A program made the translations under genes and the position numbers. The notes beneath the pieces were generated by a model. It saw nothing but the letters and a program-made list of their open reading frames with translations. It made no database searches and was not told the DNA's origin. This document shows positions 1 to 9,929 of a stretch of 64,000 bases of DNA, piece by piece; the stretch's first letter is position 1; each line of letters begins with the position of its first letter. The DNA is from CAWBVG01 sp963792175 (GTDB taxonomy: Bacteria > Acidobacteriota > Vicinamibacteria > Vicinamibacterales > CAVVIG01): positions 1 through 64,000 of the forward strand of contig CAWBVG010000001.1 in NCBI GenBank assembly GCA_963792175.1, read 5' to 3'.

Positions 1-1148
1 CGACTAGCGCAGCCGCCGCGACATCTCGCGCACGAGCGGCGGGGAATCCACGGCCGATCGTGTCCGCGAATCGCTCGACAGCAACCGCGGCGGTGAGACA
101 GAGAAATGGAACGATGGGAATCATGTAGCGGACGAACACGGTCAGGCCCGATCCCAGGACCAGGTAATACGGAATCGGAAACGCCAGCACAAACACCGCG
201 GCCCGCGGTTGCCGCGCCAGGAGCCAGCAGCCGCCGACGATTGCGGTGACGACCAACGGAATTCCCAAGCCGTAGCGGAGTGTGAACATCGCGTGATACG
301 TCCATCCCCGCGCCATCACGACGTGCCCGTTCGCCAGATGGTGCCGGACGCCAGTCACCGCCGCCAGGAATGTCTGATGATCGAGCACTGCGTAAGGCGT
401 CCCGACGAGGAAAGCCATCGTGGCGCAAACCAGCAGAAGAGCGAGTGCGCGAACGGCCAAACCGATCGACCGCGGCGGATTCCAGATGGTCTGGGAAAGA
501 ATCGCCAGGACGGCGGGCAGCAGCACCAGGACCGTGTTGTATTTCGTCGATGCCGACAGTCCACAGAGCGCGCCGGCAATCGCCACGCGGCCCGTCGTAA
601 GGCCGCGGGTGGCGCATCTAAGGCCCGCCCAGAACGCGCACACGGCAAATGTCGCCGGAACATCCGTCACGCCGAAATGTGAGTCGCGCACATGCAGGAA
701 GGCGACCGCGAGAAACGCGGCCGCAATCAGCGCCACGCGTCTCGAAAACAGCTCTCTGGCGGCGCCGAACAGCACGGCGATCAGTCGCAACACCGGCGCT
801 CACGGATAGCGCGCGCGGGATCAGGACCAGGAGCGGCTCGAACGAAGATTTGGCAGCGGCCGGGTTCGTGATCGTGCCACCGATCGCGCGCTCGATCCCG
901 AACATGACCGCATACCCGATCGACGTCAGGTAGATGAACAGAGTCGGCCAGTCGAAGAAATGCGGGTTCCGATCGGAGAGGGCGCCGAGCGCGACGTCGA
1001 CAATCACTTCCTCGTCGGGGCGGGTGAACGGGTGGGGAAGGCCGAATGCCAGCCCCCACACTCGCAGCAGCGCTCCTCCCGCGATCACCAGCACGAGGAG
1101 CGTACGGGTTGTGCGGTCCGACAGGCTCTCAGCTGGAGATTCGCTCAC
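1..1148 (-). CDS. GT39-like membrane glycosyltransferase, 3' end cut by window, frameshifted
   Basis: Probable polyprenyl-phosphate-sugar-dependent glycosyltransferase (GT-C/PMT fold) of the inner membrane. The N-terminus shows a membrane helix followed by an acidic motif (RPDEE) in the first loop, as expected for the catalytic loop of GT39 proteins. From about 795 the frame slips; in the shifted frame the protein continues to the window edge with several hydrophobic helices (for example around LVLLPAVLAIL and FPIPYYLVLGSGLTVFV). I chose the GTG at 1148 because it overlaps the stop of the upstream gene as GTGA; a TTG at 1169 is possible. It is the last visible gene of an MBOAT/SGNH cluster, which suggests surface polysaccharide or lipid decoration. 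Incomplete at the window edge. Confidence 0.7.
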
Positions 1149-2351
1149 CGACCAAAATCCGGCTGCCAATAGTTCGTTCTGGGCGACGCGAGGGCGCGGT
1201 CAAGCGCGGCCTGCGTTCCCGGCAACGCCGCTCGATCCGTTCGTCCTGCAGCAGCGCCCTCACCACTCTCGCCTGAAATGTCTCCTCTGCATGGAAGCCG
1301 TCGCTCATGGCGCGGTCGTCGAGGCCGACCGAGGCTGTCGCCGACGCATCGAACAGCGGAAAGCCATGCTTGCGGAACAACTCGGGATCGCGCGCCGGAA
1401 GTCTGCCCAGAAGAATCGATGCCGCGGATCGGACTCGAGCTGCGCGAGCACTTCGGACGAAAACGGTGGCAGATAGCCGATGACCAACACGTGTCTGGTC
1501 TGATATGCGGCGAGAACCGCGTCGAGCAACGCCACGCGGTCCCGTGAAAGGCTGGTCGGCGGGCGGAAAGTTGCCAGTGCCGCTTCTCACGCGCTCGATG
1601 ACCGGCGGCGTCTCACGGTCGACGAACGCCCATTCCTGTTCGGTTCGAGGCGTTGGCAGGCGCGACTTGTGGCTGCCATCGAACCTGAACCCACCGCCTG
1701 TCTCACGGGCGGCAATCCCAATCGCCCGATTGTCGTCGGGCCGGAGCGCGAGCCGCGCCTGATGCGCCGCCACCTGCGGATTGATGAACAGCCATCGAAG
1801 TGCCATGACGTGTTCATCGAAGCTGAATCCCGCGCCTTTCGCAATTTCGTCAGCAAAGCTGAATGCCGGCGCCACCTGTTCGTTGAACCACCACGGATCG
1901 AGGCCAATCAGGAGGACGGCTGGCGTGACCGACGACGGGAGCGTCACGCTGAAGTCGTGGAGGTCGCGAAGGCTGTTCAGGATGCCGCCGGCGTTGTAGA
2001 ACGAATCGCCCGATCGCCGAACATCGGCGCTCGAAACTTCATGGTTCTCGACGAACCGGCGACGAGAATGGTCGGACGCGATTCGAGGATGCGGCGGTAT
2101 TTGTACGCGTAAAACAGCTGATCGACGCTGCGCAGGAACAGTGAATCGGGGTGCGCACGCTGATACGCGGTGACGCGAGGCAGGGGCCATACCTCGCCCG
2201 AAGTCCTGCAGTACCGCCTCCCCGGCAAGGAGCAGGAGGCCGGGAATGAGGAAAAGAGCAACAGATGGAGCAGGAATGGCCGCCAGATGTTCCTACGATC
2301 CCTGGACGGCCGGAACGGGAGAGACCCTCGGTATCAAGGCGCGTGCGTCAC
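1145..2351 (-). CDS. SGNH/AlgX-like partner of MBOAT acyltransferase, several frameshifts
   Basis: Likely the periplasmic or membrane-anchored acyltransferase/esterase partner of the adjacent MBOAT protein. An N-terminal hydrophobic segment (RPFLLHLLLF, around 2270) is followed by a stretch with VAGSSRTM, resembling the nucleophile region of SGNH/AlgX/DltD-like partners, although the family call is mainly by context. The reading frame changes at roughly 2260, 2030, 1530 and 1250; the pieces are collinear and together make a protein of about 390-400 residues. In the last frame the stop lies at 1145-1147. The start is uncertain: a GTG at 2351, three bases after the MBOAT stop, is plausible but needs an indel to connect to the hydrophobic helix. 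Confidence 0.6.
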
Positions 2352-2353
2352 GT

Positions 2354-3781
2354 TCAGAACTGGAAATAGATGAACGGCGTGTAGTTCATCGGCGCGAACA
2401 TGAAGATCGTGCCGGCAAGAGCATAATACACGCTCCATCGCACGGGGCGCGGAAGCGCTTCGAGGTGAAGCGGGTTTGCGTATTCGCGCTGGATCCATTC
2501 GATCGCGAACAGCAGCACGATCCAGACAGCCGCGCTGCTTGTAAGTCAACACAGGCGACGTTGTCGTGACGTCGACCGCGATCTTCTGCAAGATAATGAG
2601 GCGTCGCCAACCGAGGCCGCGCGAAAGAAGACCCAGCCGAGACACGTCAACGAGAACGTCAGCGCGATCTGAAGCAACGACGGACCGAAGGAACGGCGAG
2701 TCGCCCCCGGGCGTCTCGGCCGCCAGCCGCTGCGAATCGGGCCACGACGAGCGAATAGGCGAGGTACAGCAGCGCCGTGGAGAAGGCCCCAGACGAGAAA
2801 GGTCCAGTTCGCTCCATGCCAGAACCCGCTCGCCAGAAAGACGATGATGATGTTCAGCATCCACCGGCGATATGGCACGCGGTTGCCGCCAAGCGGCAGG
2901 TAGACGTAGTCGCGGAACCACCTGGTCAGCGAGATGTGCCACCGTCCCCAGAACTCCGGGATGCTCCCGAGAAATACGGATAGGCGAAATTCCTCATGAG
3001 CTCGATGCCGAGGAGCTTCGCGATGCCGATCGCGATGTGCGTGTAGCCGGCGAAGTCGCAGTAGATCTGAATCGCGAAACAGACCGTCGCGTACAGCAGC
3101 TGCCACCCGGACGTCGACCCGACGTGATCGTACGACTGGGACACGACGCGGGCCAGGTTGTCGGCGATCACGACCTTGATGAAGTATCCCCACAGCATCT
3201 GGCGAAGCGCGTCCGGCGCCGTCGCGGGGTTGAACACGCGGCGCCTGTTGAACTGGTCGAGCAGGTCCCTGGCCCGCACGATCGGTCCGGCGACGAGATG
3301 GGGGAAAAAGAGGATGAACGAAAAATAGCGCACCGGATCGTGGACGGTCTCGAGCTCCCGGCGATAGACGTCGATCGTGTAGCTGAGCGCCTGGAAGGTG
3401 TAGAAGCTGATGCCCATCGGCAGGAGGATCTTGAGCGTCAAGATGGAAGGGTGCATGCCGAAAGCGCAGCTGAAACGGACAAACGAATCGCGAAGAAGTT
3501 GAAGTACTTGAAGAACGCCGAGAACGCCCAGGTTCGTCACCAGGGACAGCACCAGCCAGGCCCGGCGCTTCCGCGGCGCTTCCTCCTCCTCGAGCGCGAG
3601 GCCGACGCCGAAATCGATGCCGGTCGTGCCAGGAGCAGCACGGCGAACCGCCAGTCCCACCAGCCGTAGAACACCAGGCCCGAGAGGACAATCAGCCGGT
3701 TCTGGCCGTCCTTGCCGAGCGGCCAATACAGCGCGAAGACGATGATGTAGAAGACAATGAAAGGGAGCGCCGTAAAACCAT
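2354..3781 (-). CDS. MBOAT family O-acyltransferase (AlgI/DltB-like), frameshifted
   Basis: Multipass inner-membrane enzyme that moves acyl groups across the membrane for O-acylation of an exported glycan or lipid. MBOAT marks are clear: PMGISFYTFQALSYTIDVYR, CDFAGYTHIAIGIA, a WHISLTRWFRDYVYLPLGGN block and the HGANWTFLVWG block carrying the conserved histidine. Frames slip near 3770, 3640, 2980 and 2570, giving about 475 residues in total. The start is taken as ATG at 3781, where one extra T in the TTTT run restores a start MVFTALPFIVFYIIVF; an AGGAG lies about 12 bases upstream. It is the first gene of the MBOAT-SGNH-GT39 set and ends in MNYTPFIYFQF. Confidence 0.88.
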
Positions 3782-3893
3782 ACCGGGAGGGAGTCTCCTG
3801 ACCGGTCAGACAGATGCACGAATTGGTCGGCGTCCCCCGATACACAGCCCGGCCGTGTACACCTCGACAGACGAATTCTCGTGTTGTCACGCG

Positions 3894-3921
3894 ATTATCG
3901 GGGCAGTCGAAAGCTTGTCAA
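3894..3921 (-). promoter_or_regulatory. Candidate sigma70-type promoter for the MBOAT cluster
   Basis: On the minus strand TTGACA (3921-3916) is separated by 16 bases from GATAAT (3899-3894), close to the housekeeping consensus, and lies about 110 bases upstream of the MBOAT start at 3781. The rest of the 320-base spacer 3782-4101 shows no credible gene or other signal that I can recognise. Confidence 0.5.
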
Positions 3922-4101
3922 TGGGAAAAGTTGGCCGAACGCCAGTCGATCGAACGCGCGACCAGGCAGGAGAGTTGCGACCTCACCGTCGAAGGCGGTC
4001 CACTACGATTGGATCTCGCGGGCCACGGCACTGATGTGGCTCGTCGTCATGTTGTCCTCGCCTCCATGGTGTGGTCGCGGAGTGTGTCTTCGCACCTTTG
4101 G

Positions 4102-5144
4102 CTACCGGACTGTGAAGCGCTCTTCGTGGAGCATGGTGCCATCCGCGCTCCGCAGCTCGACTCGCCAGTCGCCGGCGCGCTCCCTGCTGATGGTGTTGCG
4201 GCTGTACGTGCGGTAACCGGTGCCGGGACTGGCCTCGATGCGGAGCTGCACCACCCGGCGCATGCGATTGCCCTGATACCAGCGGTGCTCAATCGTGGTG
4301 GCGGTTGCGGATTTTATCTGCGTGTAGAAGAACATCGGCCCGGGCGGAACCTGGCCGTCCGCAGCCGCGCATCGCCAGTCCCTGAGGGCGGTGCAGAGCT
4401 GCGCCGTAGCCACCGTTGGCATCACCTCCGGGCTTGCGGGCCTGGTTGGCCTGGCGCCAATCGCGTCTGCCTCGTCTCGAGTGGGCTGAGTGGGCTTCGG
4501 AGTGCGTTGCGGTTGCGCGAGCGGCTCGGCAGGCGGAGCCGTTGGCGTCGGGGCCGGAGTCTGGCGCGCTGGAGCGATCGCGGTCGCCGGCGCCGATTTG
4601 GTCTCCTCAACCGGACTGCCCCAAGGGGGGCCCATGTAAGAATCGCGATCAGCAGGGCAGCTCCGCTCAACGTGCCAAGAGCGAGCGGGCGTAGGAATCT
4701 CTTCCGAGGGATCGGCGTCACGTCCTGCGTCTTCGCTGACGGCGACGACTCGCGCAGTGGCGCTGCAGGCGCGGGCGCATCCAGCCAGGCTGCAACGCCC
4801 GGTGGTGACGGCGGCAACTCCGCCGGCCGTCCGCGGGCCGCGCAGAAATCGTGAAGGTTTTTCCGACTCGTGGCGACGAACGGATGGTCAGGCGCCAGCG
4901 TCGCGGTCGCGATGGTGTACGCCCGGCGGAAGTAGTGCTCCGCGTCGATCGGATTGTCTGTGATCTCGCAGACGACGCCGAGGTTGTTCAGCGTGTTGGC
5001 GAGGTCTGGATGGTTCGGGCCAAGCGTCTGCTCCTGAAGGCCGGCCGCCTCGAGCAGGAGCTCCTCGGCGGAGGCGTAGTCGCCGGCCGCAGCCGCCTGT
5101 TCGGCGTTTTCGATGATCGAGCGGGCTCCGTGCGGTTCCGGCAT
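4102..5144 (-). CDS. TPR protein with membrane helix and C-terminal DUF2914 domain, frameshifted
   Basis: The N-terminal part (residues about 10-100) carries tetratricopeptide repeats of the kinesin-light-chain type (ALNNLG-like NTLNNLGVVCEITDN and EHYFRRAYTIA). A single transmembrane helix follows (LGTLSGAALLIAILTW), then a Pro/Ala/Thr-rich linker, then about 95 residues typical of DUF2914: FFYTQIKSA, HRWYQGNRM and GDWRVEL in order, ending ERFTVR. A slip in the CCCC/GGGGGG tract near 4620 splits it in two frames; repairing it gives one protein of about 347 residues. It probably sits in the inner membrane with the DUF2914 domain outside. Molecular function is not known. Confidence 0.75.
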
Positions 5145-5210
5145 CCGGTATCCAGACGCGTTTCGTGATTCGAGCGCGGACCTTCGCGCCTGATCGTTCT
5201 TCGTTCACTG

Positions 5211-5595
5211 CTACGGGTTCTGAGACACCTTGACCACCGCCTTGGCTGTGCTGTTGCTGCCGTCTTCGAAGATCTATGTTGCCGGAACGGGGCAGCGGGA
5301 CGTTCGGCTGCTGCTGCGCGGACAAGACGTTGAAGTTCATCGATCCCGATCCGGTGACCGTGCCTCCGGCGACCTTGACCCAGTCTTCGGCGTGGCTGTC
5401 TTCGTCCGCGTTCCATTTGCAACCAGGCTTGTTGGTGGTGACGGTGAAGGTGCCGCTACCGCCGTTCGGCCCGAAGGTGCTCGGTTGTGTGCTGCTGGTC
5501 TGATACGTGCAGCCACAACCCGCCGTGCCGATCGCGACGACCAAGAATCCGACCACTGCCACGAGTCCAGATCCGCGCACGCGACACCTCCTCAT
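5211..5595 (-). CDS. Small BACON-type lipoprotein, frameshifted near the end
   Basis: The N-terminus has a hydrophobic signal ending in GTAGC, a lipobox, so the product is probably an exported lipoprotein. The mature part shows a BACON-like pattern: SFGP-NGGSGTFTVTT, a short gap with CKW, then a tryptophan strand DWVKVAGG and a serine/glycine-rich strand. In the original frame it runs on into arginine-rich nonsense; a one-base slip near 5272 gives FEDGSNSTAKAVVKVSQNP and a stop at 5211. The upstream M at 5748 adds charged residues before the signal, so I prefer ATG at 5595. About 127 residues. BACON domains are beta-sandwiches thought to bind glycans or mucins. Confidence 0.62.
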
Positions 5596-5797
5596 TGAGA
5601 GAGGATGCCATCCTACTACCAGTGCAGTCTCCGTCGACCATTCGGCTCGCAGCCGGGGGACCTCTGCCTTTCGCTCACCCAGCGGCACAGTTTTATCAAC
5701 ACGGGGAGCGCGCAGCTGGATGTCCTGATCAAGCAGGCGCTTGGTCAAGCAAACGCGTTCAATCGGTAAACTTGTTGGAACGACTCGTTTCGCCAGC

Positions 5798-6177
5798 TCA
5801 CCCCATGTAACCCTTTACCGGCGCAGGAAGGTCTGCCTCCGCCGGAATGAGAGCTGACAGTTCGACGATGGTCCCGCTGCTGCTGACACGAACTCCGAAT
5901 TTCACGCGGGTTGAGGATGTCTGAGGCGTCGGCTCGAAGCTGCAAACGAAATCCCAAGGTGCAGGCGCTTGCTCGCACGCCAGCTTTGTCTGGGCATCCC
6001 CCACACGCCCAAACACATTCTGCTCTTTCAATCGAGATTCAAGGCTGCGACGCTGATCGTCGGTTGCGACCGAGCCCCCTGAACGATCAGGCTCCCGAAA
6101 CTCACGAGTTTCCCGGCGAGCGCCAACAGAATGCACACCAAGGCCAAGCCAAGAACGGTTCGCTTTGCGCCTTCCAC
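5798..6177 (-). CDS. Hypothetical single-helix membrane protein, frameshifted
   Basis: I do not recognise the family. One strong hydrophobic helix (TVLGLALVCILLALAGKLV) near the N-terminus is followed, after a slip near 6040, by a soluble part with two cysteines (LACEQAPAPWDFVCSFEP) and a beta-rich tail (VKFGVRVSSSGTIVEL). This resembles the layout of a small pilin-like or secretion-associated protein, but that is only a resemblance. The GTG at 6177 is a guess; base composition here is less GC-rich than in the surrounding genes, and the gene lies next to an integrase remnant and a tRNA, so it may be transferred cargo. Confidence 0.4.
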
Positions 6178-6290
6178 ATCGGTTTGCGCGAGCAATTGAG
6201 AGACCAATAGACGCCAACGGATTTCACAAGGGGACGCGCCAACAGACGAGGCTAGCCAGACAGATTGGTTCACGTGATTACAAATTCGCT

Positions 6291-6386
6291 GGCCCCATCA
6301 TGGCACTTGACACCTACGCGCACGTCCTGCCGGAGATGCAGCGCGACGCCGCGGCGCTGCTCGGCGGGCTGCTGCACGGTCGCTAG
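6291..6386 (+). pseudogene. C-terminal remnant of a tyrosine-type phage integrase
   Basis: The last 31 codons read ALDTYAHVLPEMQRDAAALL and end at a TAG. This is the standard end of tyrosine recombinases of the phage-integrase family, where the tyrosine of the TLDTYAHVLP motif is the nucleophile. No catalytic Arg/His region lies upstream; the sequence upstream carries the hypothetical membrane gene on the other strand. The remnant sits 68 bases from the CCA end of tRNA-Leu, a common integration site, so it most likely marks an old insertion. Confidence 0.6.
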
Positions 6387-6408
6387 AAAAGTTCGTTAGC
6401 AGGGCGTT

Positions 6409-6439
6409 AGCAAAACCGCACAGTCACCGCGGTTTTGCT
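6409..6439. repeat. Perfect 11-bp inverted repeat (hairpin) beside tRNA-Leu
   Basis: AGCAAAACCGC (6409-6419) and GCGGTTTTGCT (6429-6439) pair perfectly around a nine-base loop. It lies between the integrase remnant and the tRNA-Leu 3' end. It could end transcription from either side, though neither arm is followed by a clear T run, or be part of an old attachment region. Confidence 0.6.
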
Positions 6440-6456
6440 GGCAATTTAGAGAATGG

Positions 6457-6539
6457 TGCGGAAGAGAGGATTCGAACCTCCACGGGGTTGCCCCCGCCAG
6501 CCCCTCAAGCTGGTGCGTCTGCCGTTCCGCCACTTCCGC
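6457..6539 (-). tRNA. tRNA-Leu (GAG anticodon)
   Basis: The minus strand begins GCGGAAG and ends CTTCCGC plus discriminator A; the CCA end is encoded (6454-6456). The anticodon stem CCAGC/GCTGG encloses TTGAGGG, giving anticodon GAG, which reads CUC/CUU leucine codons. A long variable arm, as in class II tRNAs, lies before the T arm (GGTTCGAATCC). Length about 83 bases. Confidence 0.93.
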
Positions 6540-6597
6540 GAAGCAGAATCAAGAATTATATCCGAACACCACGCCGGTGCGTACCGTCAGCGTGCGG

Positions 6598-9426
6598 CTA
6601 CGACGCCAACCCGGCGACCATGGCGGCGTGCACACCCAGCAGGTGATCGATCAACCGCTGGGTGTCGGCGCCTTTGACGAAGAAGCCCGACGCGCCGGCG
6701 TTCTCGATCGGATGGTGCGTCTCCGTTCGAACCTGCATGGACAGCCCCAGGATCTGGATGGCTGGCAGTTCGCCGTGAATGCGCCGCGTGGCGTCGACGC
6801 CATCCATCCGGGGCATCGAGATGTCCATCAGGATCACATGCGGCCGGAGCGCGTGCGCCTGCGCGATCGCCTCGAGTCCGTTGGACGCCTCGCCGACGAC
6901 GCACAGCTCGAGCCGCTCCTGTAGCACGTCGCGGAACACCCTGCGCACCGCGGCGTGATCGTCGACGATCAGAATCTTGAGCGCGTGCGCGGCCGCAAGG
7001 CTCGCGGCGCTCGACGACGCCGGCCCGATCGCCGCGTGGCTCTGCGGATCCTGTGCGACGGTGGTGTCCGGCGCGCCGATCGGCGCGATCAAACGGAACC
7101 GCGCCCCCTGTCCCGGGCTGCTCTCGATGTCGAACCGCCCACCCAACAACGTCAGTCGTTCGCGGATGCTGAACAGGCCCCATCCGGCGTGGCCGCCCTT
7201 CGCTGGTTCGCTGACCTCCGCCGGTTCGAATCCGATGCCCTGATCCGTCACGGTAATGCACAGCATGCCGTCCGCGTCGACCGCCAGATCCACGCTGACC
7301 CGTTCGGCGTGCGCGTGCTTGACCGCGTTCAAGAGCAGCTCGCGCACCGACTCGAACAACAGCGTGCGGACGTCCTTTCGCGCGGAATTGGCGAGCGGCG
7401 AGGCCGACACCTGGACCTCGATCCCGTACTTGGTCCGCGTCCAGTCTGCCAGCCAGCTGAGGGCGGCGGGCAGCCCCGAGCTTTGCAGGGCAGGCGGATA
7501 CAACTCGAAGCTCAGGGAGCGTGCCGCGGCAATCGCTTCTTCGACGTGACTTTTCGCTTGTACGAGGTGTTCGGCTGGCGCGGTTCTGGTCTCCGCGTCA
7601 TGTTTCATCTGCTGATCGAGATTCAACGCCGCGATGAGCAGCAACTGCTGGAGACCGTCGTGGAGTGTCTTGGCGAGCTGCTCGCGCGCGTGCTGCTCGG
7701 CGAGCGTCAAGTCGGAGGCGAGGTGGCTCAGTTGGGCGGTCCGGCGTTCCAATTCGACGGTTCGTTCTTCAAGCACCGCGGCGGCGCGCCGGCGTTCCGT
7801 GATGTCCGTCACGAACGCGAAGGCGTGTCCGCCGTCAAGGCCGGGGACGTGATTCAAACTGGTTTCGATTGGAAACGTCGAACCATCCTTGCGTCGGCCA
7901 ACCAGGTCCTTGTTGCGGCCAATCAGACGAGGATCCGGTGCCGCGAAGTCATCGATCCGATGCTGGGCGTGGACGTCAACCAGCGACCAGGGCAGCAGCT
8001 GCTCGATGGGCTGACCGATAAGCTCGCCGGGCTCCCAGCCGAACATCGCCTCGAACGCACGGTTGGCTGTCACAATCCTGCCGCGGGCATCCACCGAGAC
8101 GATGCCTTGCGCGGCGGTTTCCAGCAGCAGCCGCAGTTCGCGATCTCGTTCCTCGTCGCGGCGTGCCTGGACAGCCTCTTCAGCACGCCGGTGATGGGTG
8201 ATGTCCAGATCGAGTCCGGTGAGCCGTGACAGTTGTCCGTTGACATCGCGGTCCGCGCGTCCACGACTCTGCATCCACGCGACAGTGCCGTCCGGCCGAA
8301 CGATGCGAAAGGTGTTGTCCCAGGCATCCAGCGTCGTCGTCTGCTGCACCTGGTTGAGGAAGCTGATCATCCGCGGGCGGTCTTCCTCGTGTATTCGGGA
8401 CACCCAGGCCTCGAACGTCGGCGGTTCCTCGGGAGAGAAGCCGTATCGCATGCGGAAGCCCTCATCCCAATCAATGCGATTGGTACTCGCCTCCCACGTC
8501 CATGAGCCGCCTCCCGAGGCATCGAGCGCCAGACGCAGCCGATGCTCGCGTTCCCGAAGCGCCGCCTCCGCACGGGTACGTTCAACCGCATCCCAGGTCC
8601 GTTCGGCGACGTCGCGGACAAGCTCGACCTCCATCGGCGACCAGATGCGCGCCATCGCGTGATTGACGCCAAAGGCGGCCACCACACGGCCGCCTTTCAG
8701 CAGCGTCACGCCGATGAACGCCGCGATCTGCCTGCTTTGCATCCGGAGCCGCTCGACCTCGGTGAACCTCGGATCCGTTTGCACGTCGGTCACGACGACC
8801 GTCTCGCCACGCAGGTACGCTTCGCGCAGCGCCGCGCCAAAGGTGCCGATGGGGCCTTGTCCCACCAGCGGTGCGACACCTGATTTGTACTCCCGGCGAA
8901 TGATGTACTCGCGGCCATCGACCTCCGCGTAGCCGGCGCGGGTCACTCGCAGGTGCTCCCCCAGCATTCGCGCCGCGGTCTCCTGCACGTCGGACGGATC
9001 GCTCATCGGCCGGAGCGCATCGTTGAGCGTCACCAGGAATTGCAGCCGCTGTTCGCTGCGGCGATGCACCTCCTCCAGCCGTTTACGCTCGGTGATGACA
9101 ATGTTGCTGCCGAACACGCGCAGCAGGCGACCGCCCTCATCCCAGACGCCGCGCCCGACCATCAACAGCCATCGGATTTCGCCTGACGGCAGCACGATCC
9201 GGAACTCGATATCGAACGGCTGGTGATTGCGGATGGCCGCTTCGTGCCTGGCTTCCATCCTGTCGAGATCGTCCGGATGTACTCGTGCCCTGAGTTCCTG
9301 GTAGGTGCGTACGGTCCCCGGTTCCAGGCCGTGGAAGGCTTCGAGTTCCGGCGACCACGTGAGCTGGCTGGTAGCGACATCCCACTCCCAGGTGGCGACG
9401 ACGCCGTTGAACTGCGAATCGGGCAT
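6598..9426 (-). CDS. Hybrid PAS/GAF sensor histidine kinase with C-terminal receiver
   Basis: 942 residues. Order: PAS (about 10-115), GAF (about 125-285), two PAS domains (about 290-415 and 430-555), HisKA_3 dimerisation region with phosphoacceptor histidine near residue 589 (TLHDGLQQLL), HATPase (NAVKHAHAERV, DQGIGFEP, GWGLFSIRERL) and a receiver (about 815-930) with MDISMPRMDG and the conserved lysine in FFVKGAD. HisKA_3 kinases belong to the NarX/DegS class. No transmembrane helix is visible, so it should be cytoplasmic, with GAF or PAS sensing a soluble signal. It is downstream of secG, separated by 125 bases, so co-transcription is unsure. The reading frame is intact. Confidence 0.92.
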   Translation of the reverse strand: MPDSQFNGVVATWEWDVATSQLTWSPELEAFHGLEPGTVRTYQELRARVHPDDLDRMEARHEAAIRNHQPFDIEFRIVLPSGEIRWLLMVGRGVWDEGGRLLRVFGSNIVITERKRLEEVHRRSEQRLQFLVTLNDALRPMSDPSDVQETAARMLGEHLRVTRAGYAEVDGREYIIRREYKSGVAPLVGQGPIGTFGAALREAYLRGETVVVTDVQTDPRFTEVERLRMQSRQIAAFIGVTLLKGGRVVAAFGVNHAMARIWSPMEVELVRDVAERTWDAVERTRAEAALREREHRLRLALDASGGGSWTWEASTNRIDWDEGFRMRYGFSPEEPPTFEAWVSRIHEEDRPRMISFLNQVQQTTTLDAWDNTFRIVRPDGTVAWMQSRGRADRDVNGQLSRLTGLDLDITHHRRAEEAVQARRDEERDRELRLLLETAAQGIVSVDARGRIVTANRAFEAMFGWEPGELIGQPIEQLLPWSLVDVHAQHRIDDFAAPDPRLIGRNKDLVGRRKDGSTFPIETSLNHVPGLDGGHAFAFVTDITERRRAAAVLEERTVELERRTAQLSHLASDLTLAEQHAREQLAKTLHDGLQQLLLIAALNLDQQMKHDAETRTAPAEHLVQAKSHVEEAIAAARSLSFELYPPALQSSGLPAALSWLADWTRTKYGIEVQVSASPLANSARKDVRTLLFESVRELLLNAVKHAHAERVSVDLAVDADGMLCITVTDQGIGFEPAEVSEPAKGGHAGWGLFSIRERLTLLGGRFDIESSPGQGARFRLIAPIGAPDTTVAQDPQSHAAIGPASSSAASLAAAHALKILIVDDHAAVRRVFRDVLQERLELCVVGEASNGLEAIAQAHALRPHVILMDISMPRMDGVDATRRIHGELPAIQILGLSMQVRTETHHPIENAGASGFFVKGADTQRLIDHLLGVHAAMVAGLAS

Positions 9427-9551
9427 GGGTCGGAAAACGCTGAATCCGAGTGCTCGTCGACGGCTCGGCGGGAGAACCTCTGCAGGGAGGATATATCGTC
9501 CGCCGACCGAATGGCGGGACGATTTGGGGGCTGCTGCTGTTTTACAGGTGA

Positions 9552-9896
9552 CTACTTCGGCGGCTGACTCGGCGCCGCCGGAGGTGTGGCTGGCGGCGTG
9601 CCGGGGGCAGTCGCCGGAGCGGCTGGCTTCGGCCCCTGTGCGCCGCTGAGCAGCGAGCCCGGGCCACGCTGACCCATGATGGCCAGCGCCAGCGCGCCGA
9701 CCATGAACAGCACCGCGAGTATCGCCGTCGCCTTGGAGAGCACGGTCGCGCCGGCGCGCGCGCCGAACGCCGACTGGCTGCTGCCGCCGCCAAAGGCCGC
9801 CGCCATGTCGCCTTTACCCTGCTGCAGCAGGATGACCATCAGCAACAGCAGGCAAACGAGCACGTAAATCGTCGAAAACAGATAGTAGAGAATCAT
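9552..9896 (-). CDS. secG: Protein translocase subunit SecG
   Basis: 114 residues. SecG is a small inner-membrane subunit of SecYEG that aids protein export. Two hydrophobic helices at about residues 2-22 (YYLFSTIYVLVCLLLLMVIL) and 55-73 flank the family segment LLQQGKGDMAAAFGGGSSQS. A Pro/Ala-rich tail follows, common in SecG. It lies 33 bases downstream of tpiA, the usual tpiA-secG order. Confidence 0.95.
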   Translation of the reverse strand: MILYYLFSTIYVLVCLLLLMVILLQQGKGDMAAAFGGGSSQSAFGARAGATVLSKATAILAVLFMVGALALAIMGQRGPGSLLSGAQGPKPAAPATAPGTPPATPPAAPSQPPK

Positions 9897-9929
9897 GGCA
9901 ATCGCGTGACGTGGAACAGGAAACCCCGA

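Noticed and set aside
6955..8229. 424-codon plus-strand frame within the histidine kinase region
   Set aside because: Antisense shadow of the PAS/HisKA_3 kinase with no recognisable domain.
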